DNA of 64,000 nt. Origin: Lachnoclostridium sp. An14. Its GTDB lineage: Bacteria > Bacillota > Clostridia > Lachnospirales > Lachnospiraceae. Below the pieces are notes generated by a model. It was not told the origin of the DNA and searched no databases. It saw nothing but the letters and a program-made list of their open reading frames with translations. How positions within the stretch are numbered: position 1 is the first letter of the stretch; each line of letters opens with the position of its first letter. This document shows, in pieces, positions 36,027 to 44,892 of the stretch. The stretch spans positions 1 through 64,000 of the forward strand of contig NZ_NFLE01000022.1 in NCBI RefSeq assembly GCF_002160755.1. The letters run 5' to 3'. The translations under genes and the position numbers were made by a program.

Positions 36027-37949
36027 TCAGCGCACCACGGTCACGTCTGCGCCCAGGGTTTCGTAATTCGACACCGGATTGTCCGTTCCCGTCACCTGCC
36101 TGAGGTTTCGCAAAGCCGCCAGGGGTGAAACGTCCGTCACATAGTTGTCGGAAAAATCAATGGTTTCCAGCGCTCCCAGACTTTCCGCAAAGGATAAGTC
36201 CGTCAGCCCGTTTTCCCGAATAGAAAGGCGCTTTAAGCCCTTTAACCGGCTCAGGAAATCCAGATGATCCACCAGGCTCACATCGTCCCAGTTCACATAG
36301 GAAATCCCGCCTCCGCCGGTCACTGACACATTTTTATAGAGTTTCATGTGGTCTATGTTTAGTTCCTCCAAAACCGTGTTTTCCCCGATTCTGTCAAAAT
36401 TGATCTCCCCGCTCATTCCTCCCATATTCAGGCGTTTTAACGCAGGCAGATGAAAGATTCCGGAAAGGTCCCCGTAAGTGGACGTTCCAAACAGATCCAC
36501 CTCCTCTAAGGAGGTCAGCCCTGGAATAAAGCTGTAATCCCATTCCGACGGGCCGAAACTGGTGCAGGTCAGGGATTTTAACCCTGTCAGGCCGGAAAAC
36601 ACGGAAAGGTCTGACACCCGGCAGCCGTCCAGGGTCAGTTTTACAAGCCCGCCCATATTCCTCAGAAAATCCATTCCCTGAAAGCCTTCCAGCGTCAGCT
36701 CCTCCATCTGGGTGAGGCCGGAAAGATCCGGCTCCGGGCAGCCGTAGGGCAGATCCAGATGGAGCCGCTTTAAGCCTGTCAGAGCGGACACCGCCGACAG
36801 ATCCTTCACCTCGTCACAGCTCTCCAGAGAAAGGGATTCCAGCCCGGTACAGCCCCTCAGCGCCCCAAGCTCCAGCATGGCCCCGTTGGAAAGGCTTAAA
36901 CTGGTAAGCTTTGAAATGCCGGAGACAAAGCCGATGTCCCGCACATTTTCAGAGGCCAGGGACAGCTCCCTCAGCTCCGGCATGGCAGCGAGCACGGAAA
37001 AATCCATGGACAGCTCCCGGTCGTTCAGCGCCAGAGACTCGATTCCCTTGCCCTGAACCAGCATTTTCCCATCCGCCAGTTCCCCGTTTACCGTCAGTTT
37101 TTTTAATCCCGGCAGCTGTTCGATGCCCGTGAGATCAAAGGCGCTCCCCACAGCGCTGACTTCCTCCAGCCCGGCCGGGTCATCCACCAGGGCAGCCGCC
37201 TCCGCCAGACTGTCAAAATATCCCTGGACGCTCCGGATGGGAAGACCCGCCAGGTCTCCCTCATGAAGACGCTGGGTGACGCACAGGCGGGTGAGGCCTG
37301 TAAACGCTGGCAGGCAGGATAGATCCGCATCGGAAAAATCATCCCTGGAAAACACTTCCCAGATCAGCTGCTCCTCCGGATCCTCTCCCGGCTCCTCCAT
37401 GCTGTATCCCACCCTTCTGGTATCCAGCCCCGACAGGATGGAAAGCTGGCGGATCTGGGAAAGATCTTCCGCCCTCAGCTCCTCCACCGGCCTCTCAAAC
37501 ACCGTCTCACAGAAAGCGGCCATCAACGGATCCTCCTTCAGGACTGCCAGGGCGGCGGAAACCACGTCCCCGCCTGTTTCCGGACCTTCAGATAACGCCC
37601 CCGGATTCTCCGCTCCGGCCAAAGCTCCCGCGGCCATGGCGGTTTCCTCCTGCTGTTTCGCCTGCTGCCCGCTGAAAATCACCCAGCTGCTCATAGCCCC
37701 AAGCAGCACTACCCCCAGGAGAATCAGAACGGCGCTCCGGCTCTTTCCCTGAAACTCCTGTCCCGCTTTTTCCGCCTTTTTCGGCGTATAGGGCGTGTAG
37801 TCAATCCGGGGCGCCTGCTGTACCAGCCCCCGCTCTCCCTCCAGCGTATACCTGGTATGGCAGTATTCGCACTCCGCCACATGGGGATTTCTCTCATCCA
37901 CCTTCAGGGTTCCGCCGCAGGCCGTACACTTTAATTCCGTTATCTTCAT
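36027..37949 (-). CDS. Zinc-ribbon, single-helix, leucine-rich-repeat protein
   Basis: 640 residues. A zinc ribbon at the N-terminus (Cys8, Cys11, Cys27, Cys30), one membrane helix (about 72-92), then a long region with internalin-type leucine-rich repeats (for example LTGLKRLHLDLPYG, MEELTLEGFQGMDFLRN, LKGLKRLSIRENGLTDLSF) running from about 190 to the end. The ribbon should be inside and the LRR face outside. LRRs usually bind proteins; the partner is unknown. 14 bases separate it from the upstream membrane protein gene, and it is convergent with the SPFH gene. Confidence 0.8.
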   Translation of the reverse strand: MKITELKCTACGGTLKVDERNPHVAECEYCHTRYTLEGERGLVQQAPRIDYTPYTPKKAEKAGQEFQGKSRSAVLILLGVVLLGAMSSWVIFSGQQAKQQEETAMAAGALAGAENPGALSEGPETGGDVVSAALAVLKEDPLMAAFCETVFERPVEELRAEDLSQIRQLSILSGLDTRRVGYSMEEPGEDPEEQLIWEVFSRDDFSDADLSCLPAFTGLTRLCVTQRLHEGDLAGLPIRSVQGYFDSLAEAAALVDDPAGLEEVSAVGSAFDLTGIEQLPGLKKLTVNGELADGKMLVQGKGIESLALNDRELSMDFSVLAAMPELRELSLASENVRDIGFVSGISKLTSLSLSNGAMLELGALRGCTGLESLSLESCDEVKDLSAVSALTGLKRLHLDLPYGCPEPDLSGLTQMEELTLEGFQGMDFLRNMGGLVKLTLDGCRVSDLSVFSGLTGLKSLTCTSFGPSEWDYSFIPGLTSLEEVDLFGTSTYGDLSGIFHLPALKRLNMGGMSGEINFDRIGENTVLEELNIDHMKLYKNVSVTGGGGISYVNWDDVSLVDHLDFLSRLKGLKRLSIRENGLTDLSFAESLGALETIDFSDNYVTDVSPLAALRNLRQVTGTDNPVSNYETLGADVTVVR

Positions 37950-37963
37950 ACTCTGCCTCCCGT

Positions 37964-38698
37964 CTATTCCGACGCCTGGGCCATAATCCGGTTGTGAAGG
38001 GCCACAACCTCCTCTCTCTGATTTACGGCGTCGTACTCTCTATCCTCGTAAATAAAATAGGGGCTGGTGATCACCGACGGATTGGCGGCCGCCACTGCCT
38101 GGATCATATCTCCTGCCGCCTTCTCCGTCACATCCTCAAAATACGCGAATTCTTCCGGATCCCTGGTATAAAGCAGCACCGCTTTGGCGTATCCGCCGTC
38201 CGGGCAGAGAAATTTCTCCGTAAAGAAACAGGCAGTCAGGTCCTGAACCCGGTAAATCCGCGGCTCCGCACCCGGCAGTTTCAGATAGTGGGCCGTGAGG
38301 AAACCGGCTTTTCTCAAATCCTGCTTTCCGGTTCCGGCAAATCCCAACAGCATGGACTCCGGCTCTCCAAACTCCGCCTCTGCCTGACGGATCTCCGTCT
38401 CGGAAAGGCCGCTGCCAGCCATGTAGGCCTGCACCCAGCCGTCGTCCCGTTTCTTCTGTTTCGCGGTTCCCCACAGGGTCAAAAGCGCTCCCGGAAGGAT
38501 CACAGCTCCTCCCATCACCAGCACCTGGGCCGCTCCCGCGGAGCTCACCAGCGCCGCCAAGGCCGCCCCGCAGACCATCAGCGTCACGCCGCCGGCCGCA
38601 ATGCCTCTCCCGGCCCCCACCGCTCCGTACATATACTTCAGGGTACTGCCGTCCTTTCTCATTTTTGCCTTCTGTGCCTCATTTGGAATCATTCGCAT
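37964..38698 (-). CDS. Membrane protein of unknown function
   Basis: 244 residues, not recognised. A cytoplasmic N-terminus is followed by two adjacent helices (about 30-50 and 57-77), then a soluble domain of about 165 residues ending VALHNRIMAQ. GAAGGAGG stands before the ATG. It is co-transcribed with the LRR protein, and both lie opposite the SPFH gene, so the three may serve one membrane-linked process. No catalytic motif is seen. Confidence 0.65.
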   Translation of the reverse strand: MRMIPNEAQKAKMRKDGSTLKYMYGAVGAGRGIAAGGVTLMVCGAALAALVSSAGAAQVLVMGGAVILPGALLTLWGTAKQKKRDDGWVQAYMAGSGLSETEIRQAEAEFGEPESMLLGFAGTGKQDLRKAGFLTAHYLKLPGAEPRIYRVQDLTACFFTEKFLCPDGGYAKAVLLYTRDPEEFAYFEDVTEKAAGDMIQAVAAANPSVITSPYFIYEDREYDAVNQREEVVALHNRIMAQASE

Positions 38699-39023
38699 AA
38701 AGATGCTCCTCCTTCAAGTAATTTATTATGCCGCGGCTATTATACCAGACTTTTCTCTCCTTGAACAGAACCTGTCTGTCATTCTCTGAAATCGGGCATT
38801 GCAGCCATTTCTCAGCCCATGTAAAAAGTACGGACCGCGGATCGCACCGGCAGACAGCCCGCCCCGCGCGGACGCGTAGCCCGCCAAATGCCTTCCCGTC
38901 ACGGAAAATGCCGTTTCCCACAGCGCGAAAAGAGCGGCCATATCCCAAAGATACAGCCGCCCCATTTTCACTTCCAATGACGGAATCAGATTATATTTTA
39001 CCCGTTTGACCTCCGGTTTCCGC
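38699..39023 (-). promoter_or_regulatory. Gene-free stretch with one promoter
   Basis: TGGTATAAT on the minus strand (TATAAT at 38744-38739) is an extended -10 for the membrane-protein gene. Nothing else is supported between 38750 and 39023; reading frames here have no ribosome sites and no family likeness. Confidence 0.55.
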
Positions 39024-40289
39024 CTAGTAAAACAGCCCGCCCAGATTAAAAAGCCCCAGCGCAGAGAAAATCACATTCAAAAACACATTTCCCACGGAAA
39101 GCAAAAACAGCGTCCGGAACATTTTATTTAACTCCTCCGTGCTGGTCTCCCTGGCCGCGGAGTAGGAGGACATGATGATGGCGCCGCCGGTGGACAGCGG
39201 GCTGATGGCCGCCGCGAAGGAGGTGGCGGTGATGGCGGAGATCAGCTCCACATAGTGGACGCTGCTTCCAAAGGTCTCGCACACCTCCGCCGCGATGGGA
39301 TACATGGCGGGCATTACCACGCCTGTGGTGGAGCTCACCCAGGAGAGAATGCCGGAAGTAGCCGCCAGAATGGGGGCCGCCGTGCTCTCGCTCATGAACC
39401 CGGTGAGGAAATCGGACACCAGGGTAATCCCGCCCAGAGTGTCGATCACGTTGATCAGCACGCCCACGCCGCAGATAAATACGAGAGTGCCCCAGGGAAT
39501 GCCCTTGATGGCCTTTTTCTCATCCACTGCCCCCAGAAGGATCAGCACGGCGGCCGCCGCGAACGCGAACAGGCCCGTGTCCAGCTTAAACCCGATGCAG
39601 CAGACCACCATCACCACGATGGCCCCGATGGTCAGTTTCTGATCCCGGTTAAATTTGGGAATCTCCGACAGCTTTAAGGGGTTGTCCGCCTTTACCTTGT
39701 AACCCTTGTAAAGGAAATAGACCACCATCGTAAAGAGAAACCCGGACAGCAGGGTGGTGAGAAACAGGTGCAGGCTGAACCCGCTGTAGCCCAGAGGCTC
39801 GGACAGGTTCTTCGCCAGAATGCCCGTCATGGAAAGAATGGACGCGCAGCCCGCGTTGGCTCCCAGCTTGGCGTAAAGGGCGGTGGCCATGGGGTTGATG
39901 TCCATCTCAAAGGCCAGATACATGGCAAAGGTGGTCATCAGGATGCCCGCCGCGATGTGGCCCGGTCCGATGGCGGAGATGAACGCGGACAGGAAAAACA
40001 TGAGAATGGGGATTAACACCGTCCGCTTTCCCACCAGGGCCACCACTTTTTTGGAAAACAAGTCCAGAGTGCCGTTGTTGGACGCCATGCCGAACAGGAA
40101 GGTGACTCCCACCAGGGTCACAAACATGGAGCTGCTGAACCCGGCAGTGATCTCCTTTGCCGACATCCCGCCCAAAGTTCCCAGAATAAAGGCAACGCCG
40201 ATGGAGAGAAACCCCAGGTTTACCTTTTTAATAAAGCCGATGGCCACCACCACCGCCAACACAATCAGCGAAATAACAGAAACATTCAT
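39024..40289 (-). CDS. MatC/SLC13-like dicarboxylate carrier
   Basis: 421 residues, about 11-12 membrane helices. The N-terminal MatC-type domain (VNLGFLSIGVAFILGTLGG, GVTFLFGMASNNGTLD, AIGPGHIAAGILM) and a C-terminal half with STTGVVMPAMYPIA are recognisable. Family members import malonate, malate or related di- and tricarboxylates. It follows prpF on the same strand after 43 bases, so the two probably handle the same organic acid. Confidence 0.78.
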   Translation of the reverse strand: MNVSVISLIVLAVVVAIGFIKKVNLGFLSIGVAFILGTLGGMSAKEITAGFSSSMFVTLVGVTFLFGMASNNGTLDLFSKKVVALVGKRTVLIPILMFFLSAFISAIGPGHIAAGILMTTFAMYLAFEMDINPMATALYAKLGANAGCASILSMTGILAKNLSEPLGYSGFSLHLFLTTLLSGFLFTMVVYFLYKGYKVKADNPLKLSEIPKFNRDQKLTIGAIVVMVVCCIGFKLDTGLFAFAAAAVLILLGAVDEKKAIKGIPWGTLVFICGVGVLINVIDTLGGITLVSDFLTGFMSESTAAPILAATSGILSWVSSTTGVVMPAMYPIAAEVCETFGSSVHYVELISAITATSFAAAISPLSTGGAIIMSSYSAARETSTEELNKMFRTLFLLSVGNVFLNVIFSALGLFNLGGLFY

Positions 40290-40332
40290 ATTCCTATACC
40301 TCCATTTCAGTCAACGATTTGCCCCGTCCCCA

Positions 40333-41487
40333 TCAACGGGAAATTCTCGCCACGCCCTCCATGATCAGGTTGGCAGTGCGAAATCCAAAAGTGTCCAGAA
40401 TCGCCGGAAGTCCCCCCTCCGTCTCATAGTCCACGCCGCATTCCAGAATCCCCCCGGGATGGCCGATGCGGATAAACTGAGGATCCGTTTCCCCTCCGCA
40501 CACCTGGTTCACCACGCTCCCCGGAATCACCAGGGCCGCCGCCGTGCACATGGCCCCTGTCATAGCGTAGCTGGGATGGGCCTTCTGCATGGACATCATT
40601 CGGGAGAGAAGGTCGATTTCCCCCTTCTTAATCACCGTCCCGTCCGACGCCTGATAGTCCTCCGGCTCCGCCACAAAGGTCATTTTCGGAATTCCAGGAG
40701 TCTCCCAGGCGGAGTTCCGGTAATCCTTAATAAGGCCCAGTTTCACAGCCGCCAGGCCTCTCACCGCCTCCAGGAGAGCGGACGTTTCCTCGTCCCCGTT
40801 GATCTCCTCCGGCAGCTCCCGGCCAGTGAGTCCCAGGTCCTTCGCCCTTGCAAACACCAGGGGATTGGCGGCGTCCACGATGGAGACCTCCACCGGGCCG
40901 TACCCCGGCACCTCCAGGACATCCACCTCCCGTCCCGTGGGCAGCAGCCCCCGTCCCAGAGTCCCCGCCGGCTCGATAAATTTCAGCCGGATGGGGGATG
41001 CCGTGCCCGGCACTCCCGCGATGGAAAAATCCCCGTCATAGACCACCTTTCCATCCTTCGTCTCCACATCGGCGGCGATGATTTTATCCGTATTTGTATT
41101 ATAAATCCTTACGGTGGTAATGCCGTCCCCCGCCCGCACCAGTCCTTTTTCAATAGCAAAAGGCCCGACGCCGGAGGAAATGTTTCCGCAGTTTCCCTTA
41201 TAGCTCACAATGGGCTTATCCACGGACACCTGGGCGAAGGTGTAGTCCACGTCCGCGTCCCCTCTGGCGGACGGCCCCACGATCGCCACCTTGCTGGTGA
41301 CGGACTGGGAACCGCCCAGGCCGTCGATCTGCTTTTTGTCCGGACTGCCCATCATTCTCAAAAGGATTTCGTCCCAGGTTTCCCGGTCCTTCGGCAGGTC
41401 GCTCTCCAGCAAATATACCCCCTTGCTGGTGCCGCCCCGCATGATCACCGCCGGAATGTGAAACTCTGTTCCGCTTTTTACTGTCAT
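40333..41487 (-). CDS. prpF: PrpF-family double-bond isomerase
   Basis: 384 residues from the ATG at 41487, chosen because GGGGAGG stands 7 bases before it; an ATG at 41586 lacks a ribosome site and family likeness. PrpF fold with MRGGTSKGVYLLE, GLGGSQSVTSKVAIV, GNCGNISSGVGPFAIE and HPSYAMTGAMC. The family moves a C=C bond in small polycarboxylates (2-methylaconitate, 4-oxalomesaconate, methylitaconate). It pairs with a dicarboxylate carrier and a divergent LysR regulator; no prpB/C/D genes are near, so the substrate is open. Confidence 0.85.
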   Translation of the reverse strand: MTVKSGTEFHIPAVIMRGGTSKGVYLLESDLPKDRETWDEILLRMMGSPDKKQIDGLGGSQSVTSKVAIVGPSARGDADVDYTFAQVSVDKPIVSYKGNCGNISSGVGPFAIEKGLVRAGDGITTVRIYNTNTDKIIAADVETKDGKVVYDGDFSIAGVPGTASPIRLKFIEPAGTLGRGLLPTGREVDVLEVPGYGPVEVSIVDAANPLVFARAKDLGLTGRELPEEINGDEETSALLEAVRGLAAVKLGLIKDYRNSAWETPGIPKMTFVAEPEDYQASDGTVIKKGEIDLLSRMMSMQKAHPSYAMTGAMCTAAALVIPGSVVNQVCGGETDPQFIRIGHPGGILECGVDYETEGGLPAILDTFGFRTANLIMEGVARISR

Positions 41488-41626
41488 CGTCAATCCTCCC
41501 CTCTGCCGCGTTTTCCATTTCCATTTATGCAAGGAAACACGGTCAAATCCTGTCCTTTCATTGCGGATGTCTTTCATCCTTTCCATGTTGCTGTGCAGTA
41601 GACTGGCCAGATCTATCTTTAGCCCT

Positions 41627-41655
41627 ATTGTAACTCAACTCGATTAATTCGTAAA
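41627..41655 (-). promoter_or_regulatory. Promoter of prpF-carrier operon in the divergent region
   Basis: On the minus strand TTTACG (41655-41650), 17 bases, TACAAT (41632-41627). The gap 41488-41967 is very AT-rich from 41630 to 41800 and should hold the LysR binding site; TTTAGAATGATTTTTATAA at about 41792-41810 is a candidate, but no firm T-n11-A box was assigned. Confidence 0.55.
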
Positions 41656-41967
41656 ATTCATATATTTCATTTTTATTATTCTATTTAGCTATTTCTATGT
41701 TGATCTTATCTATTTTCTGTGCCTTTATTTAGTAAATATTTACAAAAACAAGCCGTAAAAGCCTGATTTCCAACATTCTTCATATTATTCTAATTTAGAA
41801 TGATTTTTATAATTTTCAGGCATTTCTTGCTATTTCTACGCCGCCCGGCTATAATAATATCAATCATCAAAAACAGCGGAAAACCGGTTTTGAAGATCCC
41901 AAACCGCGGCTGGGATTTCCTGTTTTTTCCTGCATTTTCAACGGAAACATCAGAAAGGGGATTTTAC

Positions 41968-42933
41968 ATGGAATTTCGGGAACTGGACTACGTCCTTGCC
42001 ATCGAAAAGTATCAGAGCATCACAAAGGCCGCCAAGGCCCTTTACATCAGCCAGCCCACCCTGAGCAAATTTCTCATCTCCCTGGAGCGCAGCCTGGGGC
42101 AGAAACTGTTCCGCAAGCTGGGAAACAAGTACGTTTTAACCTACGCCGGCGAGCAGTACGTCGCCGCCGCCAAGGAGATCCTGCGTTTAAAATCCAACCT
42201 GGACATCCAGCTGGCGGACATTCTGAAACGGGACGTGGGCGTCCTGAACGTGGCCTTTCCCCATATGCGCTGCATCTATATGCTGCCCACCACTCTGCCC
42301 GCGTTCCAGGCGGAGCACCCCAACGTCAAGGTGAATATTTTCGAGGGCAGCTCCGATGAAAACGACCGTTTCCTGCTGGACGGAAAGGCCGAGATCGCCT
42401 TTTACAGCAAACCGGAGGTGCTCAACCCCCTTTTAGAGTACGAGACCCTGAATAAAGAGGAAATGCTCCTCTGCCTGCGCAAGGGCCACCCCCTGGGGCA
42501 TTACGCCCAGCCTAATCCCGCCAGCCGCTACCCGCGCCTGGACCCCAGGCTGCTGCAGAACGAGCTGATCCTCCAGCCGCTGTCTGACCAGCGCACCCGC
42601 CAAATCACCGACCGCTATTTCAGCGGCATCGGCCTGAAGTTTGAAAACACCATGGACATCAGCAGCCTGCCCGCCATCATGGAGCTGGTGTCCGTCGGCT
42701 ACGGCGCCGCCTTTATCTTTGAAACCCACCTGATGCACCACCACTTCACCCGCCCCATCGACTGCTACAGCTTCGGCGAACCGAAAACGGTGTCCGACTT
42801 CGTGGTGGCCCACCGGCGCGGCAGCTATCTGCCCTCCTGCGCCTACGATTTTATAAAGATTGCCAGAGAACAGGTTACCACCGGCGGCATCGGGGATTTC
42901 CGCGCCCGGACAGACGGCCCCGGCGAGCCCTGA
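41968..42933 (+). CDS. LysR-family transcriptional regulator
   Basis: 321 residues from the ATG at 41968, which has AAAGGGG 8 bases upstream; the longer frame from 41800 lacks a ribosome site. N-terminal winged helix ELDYVLAIEKYQSITKAAKA and LYISQPTLSKFLISLERSLG, then the effector-binding domain (about 90-300). Divergent from prpF and the carrier, so it most likely controls them in response to their organic acid. Confidence 0.88.
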   Translation: MEFRELDYVLAIEKYQSITKAAKALYISQPTLSKFLISLERSLGQKLFRKLGNKYVLTYAGEQYVAAAKEILRLKSNLDIQLADILKRDVGVLNVAFPHMRCIYMLPTTLPAFQAEHPNVKVNIFEGSSDENDRFLLDGKAEIAFYSKPEVLNPLLEYETLNKEEMLLCLRKGHPLGHYAQPNPASRYPRLDPRLLQNELILQPLSDQRTRQITDRYFSGIGLKFENTMDISSLPAIMELVSVGYGAAFIFETHLMHHHFTRPIDCYSFGEPKTVSDFVVAHRRGSYLPSCAYDFIKIAREQVTTGGIGDFRARTDGPGEP

Positions 42934-42974
42934 CGGCGAGCAGGGAAACGCTTTTCCCGCGCCGGTCCCGCCGC

Positions 42975-43019
42975 GGTCCCCTGCCGTCATCCCATAGAAA
43001 GGGATGACGGCAGGGGACC
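42975..43019. repeat. Perfect 19-base palindrome between lysR and nagB
   Basis: 42975-42993 and 43001-43019 are exact inverted copies around a 7-base loop. No T-run follows on either strand, so it is not a standard terminator, though it may still halt or stabilise lysR transcripts. Confidence 0.8.
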
Positions 43020-43041
43020 GGCAGGAAGTATGATAATCTAG

Positions 43042-43071
43042 TTGAAAATCCCCCCATATATGGCTTATAAT
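43042..43071 (+). promoter_or_regulatory. sigma-A promoter of nagB
   Basis: TTGAAA at 43042-43047, 18-base spacer, TATAAT at 43066-43071. AAAGGAG precedes the ATG at 43152. Confidence 0.75.
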
Positions 43072-43151
43072 AGGAGATGATGCTGGACTGGCTCCGGGGG
43101 ATATAACCACGGGGAGCCGGATCCAAATTTAAAAGTAAAGGAGAACCTGAT

Positions 43152-43895
43152 ATGCGAATTTATGAGGTGAAAAACTATGAGGAACTGAGCCGGAAGGCAG
43201 CCAACATCATCGCCGCGCAGATCCTGATGAAACCGAACTGCGTACTGGGCCTGGCTACCGGTTCCACGCCTGTGGGAGCTTACAAGGAACTGATCAAAAA
43301 ATACGAGAGCGGAGATCTGGACTTCTCCCAGGTTTCCTCTGTAAACCTGGACGAGTACAAGGGACTCTCCGGCGATAACGACCAGAGCTACCGTTACTTC
43401 ATGAATCACAACCTGTTCGACCACGTAAATATTGACAAGAACCGCACCCACGTTCCCAATGGCTTAGAGCCCGACGCTGACAAGGCCTGCGCCGACTACA
43501 ACGCTTTAATCCGCTCCATGGGCGGCATTGACTTACAGCTCTTAGGCATCGGCGGAAACGGCCACATCGGTTTCAACGAGCCCTGCGAGGAGTTTATCTG
43601 CGATACCCACTGCGTATCCTTAGCCCAGAGCACCATCGAGGCAAACGCCCGTTTCTTCGCCTCCATCGACGAGGTTCCGAAGTCTGCCTACACCATGGGC
43701 ATTGGAAACATTATGGCGGCAAAGCAGGTTCTCTTACTGGCCTCCGGAAAAGGCAAGGCACAGGCTGTCTATGATTCCTGCTTTGGCCCGGTGACGCCTC
43801 ACGTTCCCGCTTCCGTATTACAGCTCCACCAGGATGCCGTAATCATCGCCGACAGCGACGCTCTGTCCCTGGCGAAGGAGAAAGGCGTATTCTAA
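43152..43895 (+). CDS. nagB: Glucosamine-6-phosphate deaminase
   Basis: 247 residues, the short Firmicutes form. LGLATGSTPVGAYKEL, the catalytic region VNLDEYKGLSGDNDQSY and GIGGNGHIGFNEPC are diagnostic. It turns glucosamine-6-P into fructose-6-P and ammonia, feeding amino sugars into glycolysis. Single gene with its own promoter and terminator; nagA is not next to it. Confidence 0.94.
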   Translation: MRIYEVKNYEELSRKAANIIAAQILMKPNCVLGLATGSTPVGAYKELIKKYESGDLDFSQVSSVNLDEYKGLSGDNDQSYRYFMNHNLFDHVNIDKNRTHVPNGLEPDADKACADYNALIRSMGGIDLQLLGIGGNGHIGFNEPCEEFICDTHCVSLAQSTIEANARFFASIDEVPKSAYTMGIGNIMAAKQVLLLASGKGKAQAVYDSCFGPVTPHVPASVLQLHQDAVIIADSDALSLAKEKGVF

Positions 43896-43939
43896 AAACA
43901 TAGGAATGAAACTCCAGACGCCGCGGCGTTTGGGCATGA

Positions 43940-43990
43940 GAAAAGGAGAGGGAAAACCGCACCAGGTTTTTGCCTCTCCTTTTCCTGTTT
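43940..43990 (+). terminator. Terminator of nagB
   Basis: GAAAAGGAGAG (43940-43950) pairs with CTCTCCTTTTC (43974-43984), followed by a T-rich stretch on the plus strand. Confidence 0.75.
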
Positions 43991-44115
43991 TTCCAGAAAT
44001 TCTCAAAATGCCGCGATTAAAAGACCGGCGGCGTTCTCCCCGTCGTTTCCAGTTTCCCATTACCTCAAAACAGCCCGGCCCCGCCAAAAACCACAGCGAA
44101 AATCCACAAACAACA

Positions 44116-44142
44116 AGGGCCACAGCTCACGCCATGGCCCCT
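44116..44142 (-). terminator. Terminator of the transaldolase gene
   Basis: AGGGCCA (44116-44122) and TGGCCC (44135-44140) form a stem; on the minus strand TTGTTGTTTG follows. Confidence 0.6.
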
Positions 44143-44184
44143 GCGAAACCGTCTGTCTTTTTATACACGCCTGTGTCTGCCGTT

Positions 44185-44838
44185 TTACTCCCCAAACACC
44201 GCCCGGTAATCCGCCTGGAACTTCTCAATTCCCTGATCCGTCAGCGGATGTTTCGTCATCTGCACCAGCACCTGATAGGGCACGGTGGCGATGTCCGCGC
44301 CGGCTCTCGCGCAGTCGATCACGTGGATCGGATTGCGGATGCTGGCGGCGATGATCTGAGTCTCGATGTCGTGCATCATAAAAATCTCCGTGATCTGGTC
44401 GATTAAGTCGATGCCCGGCATGGAAATGTCATCCAGCCTGCCTAAAAACGGGGAAACGTAGGTCGCGCCTGCTCTGGCCGCCAGAAGGGCCTGGGCCGCG
44501 TTAAAAATCAAGGTCACGTTCGTCCGGATTCCGTCGGCGCTCAGCACCTTCACTGCCTTTAAGCCCTCTACGGTCATGGGGATCTTCACCACCATATTGG
44601 GATGGATGGCCGCGATCTCCCGGCCCTCCCGGATCATTCCCTCCGCGTCAGTGGTGGTGGCTTTCACCTCGCCGCTGATGGGGCCGTCCACGATGGAGGC
44701 GATCTCCGCGATCACCTGCTTAAAATCCCTTCCCTCTTTCGCGATCAGGGACGGATTTGTGGTAACGCCGCAGATAATGCCCATGTCGTTCGCTTTTCTG
44801 ATCTCGTCTACATTTGCTGTGTCAATAAAAAATCTCAT
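44185..44838 (-). CDS. Small transaldolase / fructose-6-phosphate aldolase (TalC/MipB family)
   Basis: 217 residues, the short single-domain class. [28 protein letters not shown], the Schiff-base lysine in [15 protein letters not shown] and the C-terminal [13 protein letters not shown] are present. It acts in the non-oxidative pentose phosphate pathway or as fructose-6-P aldolase; sequence alone does not separate the two. It ends the metK side of the region, 54 bases after metK, and could share its transcript. Confidence 0.9.
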   Translation of the reverse strand: MRFFIDTANVDEIRKANDMGIICGVTTNPSLIAKEGRDFKQVIAEIASIVDGPISGEVKATTTDAEGMIREGREIAAIHPNMVVKIPMTVEGLKAVKVLSADGIRTNVTLIFNAAQALLAARAGATYVSPFLGRLDDISMPGIDLIDQITEIFMMHDIETQIIAASIRNPIHVIDCARAGADIATVPYQVLVQMTKHPLTDQGIEKFQADYRAVFGE

Positions 44839-44892
44839 GTCAGTTTCCCCTTTCCTAAGCGTTATCAGTTGTAACCTGGTTCCGGCTCTTTC

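Noticed and set aside
38750-39023. Minus-strand ORFs of 83-89 codons
   Set aside because: They have no ribosome site, are rich in rare composition and overlap a promoter; the stretch is left as non-coding.
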